Shown here: piece by piece, positions 55,482 through 64,000 of the stretch
Layout of the letters: every line of letters begins with the position of its first letter
Numbering within the stretch: the stretch's first letter is position 1
Assembly (NCBI GenBank): GCA_008360975.2
Contig: CM039189.1
Span: 14,388,056 to 14,452,055 of the forward strand
DNA length: 64,000 nt
DNA from: Lichenostomus cassidix
Taxonomy: Eukaryota; Chordata; Aves; Passeriformes; Meliphagidae
Reading direction: 5' to 3'
Notes under the pieces: model-generated
Seen by the model: the letters and a program-made list of their open reading frames with translations, nothing else
Databases searched by the model: none
What the model was told of the DNA's origin: nothing
Position numbers and translations under genes: made by a program

Positions 55482-58400
55482 GTAGTACACGGAGGTTTTG
55501 GTTTTAAGTAGCTTAATCCATTGCTTTTAAAGGTGAAAATGTCTAAACTATAGCAGGAGGGGAGCTGTTAAACATTGCTTTGGTCTGTTGGTATGCAGCC
55601 TGTGAGACTGTCAGCAACCAGGCTTAAATCAGCCTGCTCAGTGGTGACAGCCCTGAGATGTGCCCTGTCAGCCAGGAGAGGAGCTTTTGGGATGTCTTAA
55701 GAGAAGATTTCAGATGACAACAGCTATCTAAAAATTCACCTCTCTGGCAAGTCCAACAAGCATTGTCCCTATGCTGGGTACCTTGACAGGACAGAGCAGG
55801 GCTATGGGCCAAGCAGTGCAGCCACCCACATACCTGCCTACAAGGCATAGGCTGCAGTCTCATTCTCACTCTCTCCTCAATAGGTAAGTTGCTTGCTTCT
55901 GCCCATGGTTTGGCGTTGAGGCTTGTAGCTACTTCTGTCCCTCATGGATGCTGAGTCTGGGCTCTCAGGTCGTCTAATGTTTGGTCTTGTGCTGTTAATA
56001 GGACCCAATTGCTCCTGTTGAAAAGGACTCTGTGTTTTGAGGATTTGTGCATCCAGATATTGTGAAACATTCAAACCTAAAAGCAATATATGAGTGTTAT
56101 ATGATTTTGTATGGGAAGTATTTTATGGGATTTTATTACTAAACCTGTATCTGTTTCATTGCCTCATGGTCATGGAAGTCTTATTTCAGCTGTGGGGAGC
56201 CTACAAACCTTAGAGAAGTCAAGGGCCTTCTAGAATCTCTTTCTGAGTTTAATTTTATAGATAGATGCTGTTCCTTCTCACAAGAGAAGGAAATCTGGGC
56301 TCATGAGACTTCAAGAGCTGGGAAAGCACACTGAAAATACCAAGGTTGATCTGCTTTGTCCACGCACAGACTGTTTAGAAATTGATTCCAGCTACAAATC
56401 TTGGATTTGGATCTGGGTCCAAATAGTTGTTAATTCAAAGGTGAGACCTTTATCCTATTGATGTCAATATGATTTCTATCACTGGCTTAACTGGATGAGG
56501 GTCTATGCTGTGTTTAAAACCACAGATTTTTAGTTTGACCTATATGTAAGGTAAAGACAGGTATTAACTGGGAAGTCTAAATTTCTGGAAGTCTCTCTCG
56601 CAGTAGTTCTTATTAAATTCACTACTCCAGCATAATGTAGCTTTCTGTTCTAATCATAGCATTGCTGCACTTGGGCATGGCACATCAAAGGGGTTACCTT
56701 TCTCTCGTAGCAGAATCCTCCTTAGATTCGCTCACTCTAGGGACCCACACCAGATTTCCCCGGTTCTGCACACAGGCCAGATTTTCAGCTCCCTTTTAAT
56801 CTTTGACAATTTGAATTTATATGGAAAACTTACAGGTGACAGTCTGGCTACATTGAGACAAGTAGGATAGAAACCATGTCAGAACAGTCCCTGAAAGTCC
56901 TACGATGTGCTTAAAGCATTTCAAGAGAACCCTTGATCCAAAGTATCAAAGGGTTACAGTAAGATCAAGAAGAATTAAAACTGATGGTGTGCCAGAAATC
57001 ACGTGCAGCACAAGGTCATTACTCACCCTCGTTAAAGTGGTCTCAGTACTGTGGCCTGATCTGAAGCTTAATTGAAAAGTTTCAAATCATGCATTATAAC
57101 GAAGACAAGACAGCCACTGCCCATTTCTCGACCCCTGCTAAAAAAGGCAGATCAGTAATAGGGCAGAAATCTAAGCAATTGCTCGAGGATAATCAAGACC
57201 TAATGAGGTATCCACTTCAGTCTTTCAAAGGTGGAGGAACCTCTCCCTGGCGCTGGAGAGAATGACTGATGTGAGCAGGTTCCTGCATTCAGGGAACAAG
57301 CCATCTTGCCAAAGTAGTCACTTGGCAGCATGGGGAATACAGAGGGTGACATGATATCCATGGTGCAGGTTTTCAGCTGTACAAAAGGTTAGTGCTACGG
57401 CCAGGAAAGCCTCTTCTCAGTTGTCTTCTTTTGCAATCATTTTCTGTTACTCCACACCTTGGCCCAAAGTGATCAAAAGGAGCCAATCAGGTCTGAATTA
57501 TTAGTTGTGTTACGAACCAAGAGAGTGGCAATAGGAGATATGTGACTGCTGATGTTATCAATTTTCCCTAAAAATTCATTAAAAACCCAAAATCCGTTGA
57601 TGTTCAACTTAAGCATGATAACAAACTGCAAGTCACAATTACCCAAAGAAATCAAGTATCTCCTTGCCATCTTCCTCTTTTTTTTGTTCTATTATCTGTT
57701 CTAGCAGAGAGGTCAGGTCCCATATCCACATGATTATCTCCACATCCAGCTGCCAAGTTGTGAAAGCTACTCTTCCTGGGCTACTTCTTGGGCAGCTGTA
57801 CTAAAAGGTTTGCATATCCTCTGCCCAATGAGCAGTTACAGCACGGAATCACCTTTCAGTCTGCAGAAGCCAAATGTTTCTTCAACTTTTTAAAATAGCC
57901 ATTTTAACCCATTGTAAGCCATATCTGGAGGATGTGCTTTTGTCAGGAGAGAGTGTCTCTCCAGATTCACATCTGTTTGCTGAGCAGGTTGCTTGCTGTT
58001 GCTAGTCTCTCCTGTTTTGATAAGATCTCCCTCCTGTCTTGAAATACACTAGCCATGGAAAGCTAGAGTAGATAAAAACATTGAACAGGGTTTTGGGCTC
58101 AGTGACAGAGGACAGCCTTCAGTGATGGACTTGCTTAAAAGCATCATACTCAATGACAAGTTATAAACATTGTTTAGCAGCGTGGGGCATTTTCTTTGGC
58201 CTTCATGTTCCTCCCTAATTTTAAGTGCCTTTAAAATCAAAGTACCTTCTTTCTTTGCTATGAATCCTACTTTAATTATCTTTTGCTTTTTCATGTAATT
58301 TACTTCAACTTTAAATATGGAGCCTGAAAAAGAAAGGCAACATAAAAGAAAAGTTATACTAAAATAATTAGCTCCCCATTTCTGCAACTCTTTGTCTTGA

Positions 58401-61400
58401 AGACCATGAGAGGTGCAACTGGCTTCACCGGGACACCCTTGGACTTTGCATTAAACAACGTGTTTTGCTGATGTAAGACTTTTAATACGTGACATATTGC
58501 ATCAGCTCTACAAAATATTACTTGCTGGCTGACAGCCCTGTTTCTGTCTGTTGCTTGCAAATTAATACTGTAAGTCTATGTGCATAAAAAGGTTGTCATC
58601 ACCAGTGCCCGTGGTGACTGCAAGCTGCACCCACCAGCCTGAGGACTCTGCATCTGTACTTTCCTTGAGAGGTGTTTGTGTGTTAAGCTGCTGGCACTGC
58701 CCATGGAAGCAGTGGCTGAGCAGGCCTGCCTGGGGAACAAACGGTGCCACTTTGTTTCCCGGTCTCTGGGGACAGTACTGGATGATGGGACACTGCCAGC
58801 TGCTGCATGAGAGCTGGAGTCATCACTGGGGCCAGCAGTGAGAAATGGGCTGCCTGTACCAGACTGAAGGTACAGTGTCAAGAGGCATTTCTTGATATAT
58901 TGTTTCTTGTTAACAACCATTGATCGATTTAGCCATTAACAGGATTTTTTTACTCATTTTACTTGTATATGAACAAGAACAAAATACAGGTGGAGTGATG
59001 TCTAGTGTGTCTTGGAATCAGGTACCTGCCTACTCTTCTCAGGAGCCTGCAAACCGCAGCTAGGTCTGATCATGTCGACTTCAGGGTTGCATTTTTCTTG
59101 TCTGTTCCTGGCAATACAATTGCCTGCTCTTTCCTTAGATCATTGCACCGTTCAGACAACTCACTGGGTCTCATCTTACAATACCTTAGGTTCGGGAAGG
59201 TTGAGCCTTAATTTGTCTATTTTACAGGTATTCTGCATGTGTGCATGCAGAGTGTGTGATAGGCCATAGACTATGGACTGGCCACTGCTGGTTTGACTGT
59301 GAAGGATAAGAAAAACTTCCAAAGAACTTGCTAAGGATGAGGGCCATGAAAGTGAACTTTGCAACCTACATGCAAACCCCTATGTTTTCTGAGTTTTAAG
59401 CAATGGGGGGAAGAAACTTCTGTTTGCTTTTTCTCTTTTTGAAATGCAGCTCCTGGAATCCATGTAGCCAAAAAATAGTGCAGCTGAGTATCAGTAGCTG
59501 ATGAGAATATGGGAAGAGTAACTATTGTATAGTCCTACTAATAAAATTGTATTGCAGCTTGAAAGGAAAAACAGAAAGTTGCCAAAGAGAGACCGGTGAG
59601 TTACTTCAGGGGAAAAAATAGCTTATATTATATGAATCAAAATATCAGCTTGTGTGCTAGCAGAGAGCTCTGGACACTTATGGAAATTCAAAACATTTCC
59701 ATATATCCCAGTCCAGGATGGAATTAAAGTGTTGTAAAGCTTCCCTGGAAGCCAACATTTATCTATTATGTAAGCATATTTGTATTTCATTTTGAAATGG
59801 TTGTTAAAGGCTATCCTTTGGCTGCACTCTATCCTTCTATCTTTTTTTTTTTAATGGTTGAACTCTGAGAATTTTAGGCTAAGAAAAATGTACTTACAGG
59901 ACCAGGGATGTCTGAATGACCAGTTACAGTATGTACTAACCCTGAGAGTTATCCATTGAATCTGCTCCCCTCCTTCAATTTATTTGCTGTTTTACCAATC
60001 ATGCCTTGCATTAATGTCCTACACTTAGCTAAACTGTGTGTTATGTTTTAGACATATTTTTGTTTTGTCTAAAAAATTTCCAAATTGGCATTAAGTATTC
60101 AAGATGTAATCTCTGTAGCAGGAAACTAGTTATCAGATTCATATAAAATAACTGGGCTATAGAAATAACTCTGAGCAGAAAGGGGTTTTTTTTCTGTAGA
60201 ATTAATTTAGAGGGAATTTAATGCCTGTGAAAGGTGCTGGATTGCAACATCAGGGAACTGAAGCTGCTATTTAACCACAGAGCAGTTACAGGATGGGAGA
60301 TGGCTTTACAAGATTCCCCATGAGGGTTGACAAAATATTTGTCTCAGGTTTGGTGCCTTTCATCTAGCTAGAACAACCAAGTTTTCATGTGTTGGTAACG
60401 GCTGCTCTCGGGTTGGTACTTGGGTGATGGACAGAGCCCTGCTGTAAAAATGGGGGGGACTTTGCTTTTGTGATAGTTGGCTAACATTTATAACATGATT
60501 AAACCTAAAAGACTAGATTTACTACAGCTGAATTGGCATATCACTGTAAGGGACTGTTGTGAGTAACAAATTCAGAACCCCAGGTGCATCCATGCTGGCC
60601 CTACCCTGTGCCACAGAGGCAGATGGAACTGGAAGGGAATGAAAAGGCAGACACCATGACCTGCACCCCAATGCATGCTCTGCCACCATCCCTGCAGTGC
60701 CCCTGGGCATGGTGCCTCTGTGCTTGGACCACTTCAGAGGGACTTTTAGACCCAAGTTTGCATCTTTTGCATTCTGTTACCACCTGTTTATCAGAGGAAA
60801 GATGATAGTGGTAGGCTCTAAACTACTATGCCAGGTTCAGGGTCCAATTCTCATATTTTCTCCCTTTTTTCCCCAACATTTTGTCAACAGTTATCTCTGA
60901 AGGCCATGTATGGTCTCCATGCTTTGGGTCATAGGTCTCAGTAGTTAGGTTACTATTACACAGTACAGACAATATCAATATCATGTGTGCTCACTGCTAG
61001 TCTTGCCAGCTGCAGGAGACACTGAAAACCATTTCTCATGATACAGGTTAAGCTTCAATCTATATTTGCTACTTAGTTAAATTAATGCATTTGGTATTGA
61101 TGGTTTTTACTGGCTCCACGAGGAGGGAGAGAAGCTGGTAGCCTCAGGGTAGTTCTAATTCCACACAAAGGGAGAGACTTTCACAGCAGCGCCTGCCTCC
61201 CCTGAGCTCATCAGGAAAAGCAAATCGTCCTTTTCATGTCTCCCATATGCCTGGTCTTGCAGGCCCACATGGGACATGTAGCAGGCTGTCCACCATGGCT
61301 CTGCTACTCTCACAGCAAGGCCAGCTGAAATACATCCATGGCTGAATGGACCGATGGACTTCTTACTGTAAGAAGTACAGTTACAAAGTCAGCTTATGCA

Positions 61401-64000
61401 GAAGCCCACTAAGAACCAGTTAAAAGTTTTTCCTGGGAAGCGACATTTTTCTGCTGGTTGTAGTATGTTGGACAGAGGCTGCATTTCCTCACACTGGAAT
61501 TTCCTGTATTAGGACTGCACAGGAGTGGGTTTATTTTGTAGTCCTTGAGATTTCTGAGCTTCATGGATTTCACAGCCCTTCTGCACCATGAAACAAAGAT
61601 CTGGTTTCTACTGAGGCATTGCAGAAAGTATGAGCATCTGCTGACTTTTTGGTCTTCTGGAAACTAATGCCCTCCAAGACCAGAGGTGAAGCAGACTGGG
61701 ATAATTTCACTGAAGACTGAGGTATTAGTGACACAGCTTGCATGTAGCTCACATATACTAGTTGCACTAATTTTTAGAGCTAAAAGAAATATTTCCTCTT
61801 TCTGTTGTCAATTTAGACCTAGTGTACTGCTGAGGGAGCTCTTGTTGCTTCTGTTTTTGTGAGAATATGGTGGTTACAATCTGTAAAACACTAAACTAGG
61901 CCAAGGCACAGACATCCTGCTTTAACATCTCCCACCCTAAACAAGCTTGTCATCTTCTGGGCTTGTGGGCTCAGTACTATAAAGGCAATGTTATAGGTTC
62001 ACTTTGGATGAGAGCTTTTTAGAGAGGCCTGTGGAATCTCTCTTTTCTCTAACTCCTGTGACTCCAGCCCATCTGTGCTATTCCCACTTCTTAATCAAAA
62101 TTGCATGTCATATATACAGCTCCCAGATTTACAGCTTCATTGAAATGGAGACAGGTTGTGTAAGACTTTCTGCATAAAAATGTGTAATAAGTTACATTAT
62201 ATTGAATTTTGTGGATGAGTGGAAAATATCTGTTTGGTTTTGGAAATACTTTATAGAGTTATTTAGATGCCAAGTTTTTCATTGTTCTACTAATGTCTTC
62301 CTGGTCTGCAAGGTTTTAAAAGATATACCTAAAAAATTTTGCACTATGGTGTGGAGTCAGGTCTCAGACTTTCACAAGAAATAAAGTGGCAGATGTGTAG
62401 AACAGGTTTCCCAAAACTGCCCCAGCCCAACTCTTTACCCCTCTCCTTTATGCACTTCCCCATCTTAAACTGCTCTTACTGAGTCACTGAGTTACTTAGT
62501 TTGCCAGGGACTCTGAGTAACTGGTGAAGTGGACTGAAATGCTCAATTTTCCCAGTATTTGTACTTTATGACTAATGTACATTATCGGTTTAGGATTTTT
62601 TCAATCTAAGTAAGGATACTTTCTACCTTAATTGTATGCTAACTAACATTTTGCCTTGTGGAGCATTAATAGTATGTAAACGGTAGGCCTACCTCATCCA
62701 TGTCTCTCCTATACCTGCAGCTGAGAAAACCGTTTGGTTTTTTCCCTAATGCGACTCTTTTGCTTCTCAGCAGGACAACATGAATTTTCAGAATTGTCAC
62801 AGAGCTCCACAAATAACCAGTCAAACCACCCCCACCCAAACTTTCCCAACGGCATCTTTCTTTTATATCTTTACATTCTTTTTTATTAAATTTGCCTTGG
62901 TAATCAATATGTCCCAAACCTGTGGAGTGTCTTGATGGGAAATTTCATCCACCCCCCCTTAAAGGAGCACTGCTCTGCTCTCATGTCCCTGCTGCAGATC
63001 CCTGTGAAAGAGGATGCCAGAGCACTGACTGATCTCATCTCTCCCAAGCACTAATTTAATTTGCAAAGTGTTGTGGTTGTTTTTCTAAAGTGTGTGAACT
63101 TTCCTTACTCTGTGTTCTTGAAACATGAGTCAATGCTCTGTTTTCATCTGTGTGGCCCCAGTATGTATCCTGCCTTTGCATAAAAGCCTTCAAAGCTGTG
63201 TGGCAAAGATGGTATGAAAAGAAATAGCTGTTCAAGCCATGAAATTAAATTTTCTATGGGTCCCACTGATCAGAAGTTTGCAGTGGTCCTTGCCAGTGAC
63301 ACCTTTATTGGTGTGAATGGCCAAGCCACCACACTTGGGTGGCTGTGTCTAGAAGCTCTGTCTTGATCACTGAAAACTAACTGAAGGTAAAGCAGAGCAG
63401 TGGGAAACAGCTGAGCTGTGGTGCACTGTTCACTGCAGACACAGCCAGGCCATGGCCTGTGTGATCAAGCAGGGGGCTGGTGAGATCCTGCTATGTAAAT
63501 ACAAACAGAACCATGGTAGTTTATAATTTTCATTTAATTCTTATGGTTTTTTCCTATCCAAAGTTCATACTTATAATTTGTATTTGAAACCACCTGGCCT
63601 TTAAATCAAGAGTTAACATTGCTCTGTGTATTTTCCATGCCAAGCTGAGGTTTGAACTTCTTGTTATAAATTGCCCTTGTTTTATAATTTCAGCTGAATA
63701 GTTTTAATCACTTCTTGTTTTGAGCCATAGTGCTGTACAGTAGGCTGCACATCACTGAGAAGCTTCAGTCTAGAGGTAGCTGCACTTCAGTGCCAAGGGA
63801 AATAATAACTGGATGGATGGAAAGCATCTGGGATTGATGTGGTTTAAAGGTGCTGTTCATGCAAGCTATTATCAAAGAGGGAGTTGAGGATGAGATTCAT
63901 TCTTAAAATGCAGGTGCTCTCATGCTTTCTCTGACAGATGTGTTCCAACAGTGTTTTGAATTCTGTTTAAATTTTGAAAGAGCTAAACCTTCAGGCTCTT
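55482..64000. other. Intergenic DNA to window end, no gene seen
   Basis: Mixed AT-rich sequence, with open frames of at most 114 codons on either strand, none recognisable. Local structure: poly(T) at about 59842-59852 and a short perfect inverted repeat acttctta/taagaagt at 61358-61376. A GC-moderate block lies at about 58590-58850. No LMO4 coding sequence is present. Confidence 0.5.

Overview
The window is vertebrate nuclear DNA, almost certainly avian. It holds long AT-rich introns with GT-AG exons, CR1-type LINE 3' ends with the terminal 'gattctgtgattct' signature of bird genomes, and one protein-coding gene whose residues match my recollection of bird rather than mammalian sequence. The CR1 flavour is reminiscent of a passerine or another neoavian bird, but the species cannot be fixed from this sequence. 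There are no operons, CRISPR arrays, phage or bacterial features. Layout: (1) 1-16443 contains exons 2-7 (of a family total of 7) of HS2ST1, heparan sulfate 2-O-sulfotransferase 1, on the + strand. The exons are 99-337, 6200-6285, 9901-10039, 13440-13537, 14593-14750 and 16217-16443. They join in frame into residues 42-356 of a 356-residue enzyme with all the expected PAPS-binding, catalytic and disulfide residues intact. Exon 1 (cytosolic tail, membrane anchor, start of the stem) lies upstream of the window. (2) 16444 to roughly 20.8 kb is the likely 3' UTR, with several candidate poly(A) signals and one perfect Pumilio-type element. (3) From about 20.8 kb to 64 kb I find no protein-coding gene. 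In other vertebrates HS2ST1 is followed by a gene-poor interval carrying a long non-coding RNA (LINC01140 in human) and then LMO4; I state this from memory. Nothing in this window resembles LMO4. The most notable object here is a compact CpG island at about 30812-31050 with Sp1 GC boxes, a CTCF/YY1-like site and a minus-strand G-quadruplex motif. It directly abuts a CR1 3' end and is followed by an AT-rich, palindrome-containing flank. It is the best candidate for an unannotated promoter, possibly of a LINC01140-like lncRNA. (4) The remainder is AT-rich intergenic DNA with homeodomain-motif-rich islands (for example 42480-42780 with four TCATTAG copies, and a shared 18-mer at 51321 and 52345) that look like candidate long-range enhancers, plus microsatellites, short hairpins and G-rich tracts. 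How it works together: HS2ST1 is a Golgi enzyme that adds 2-O-sulfate to uronic acids in heparan sulfate. The downstream DNA probably serves transcription regulation rather than protein coding. I did not find a novel biological system; the CpG island and the motif clusters are the items most worth checking.
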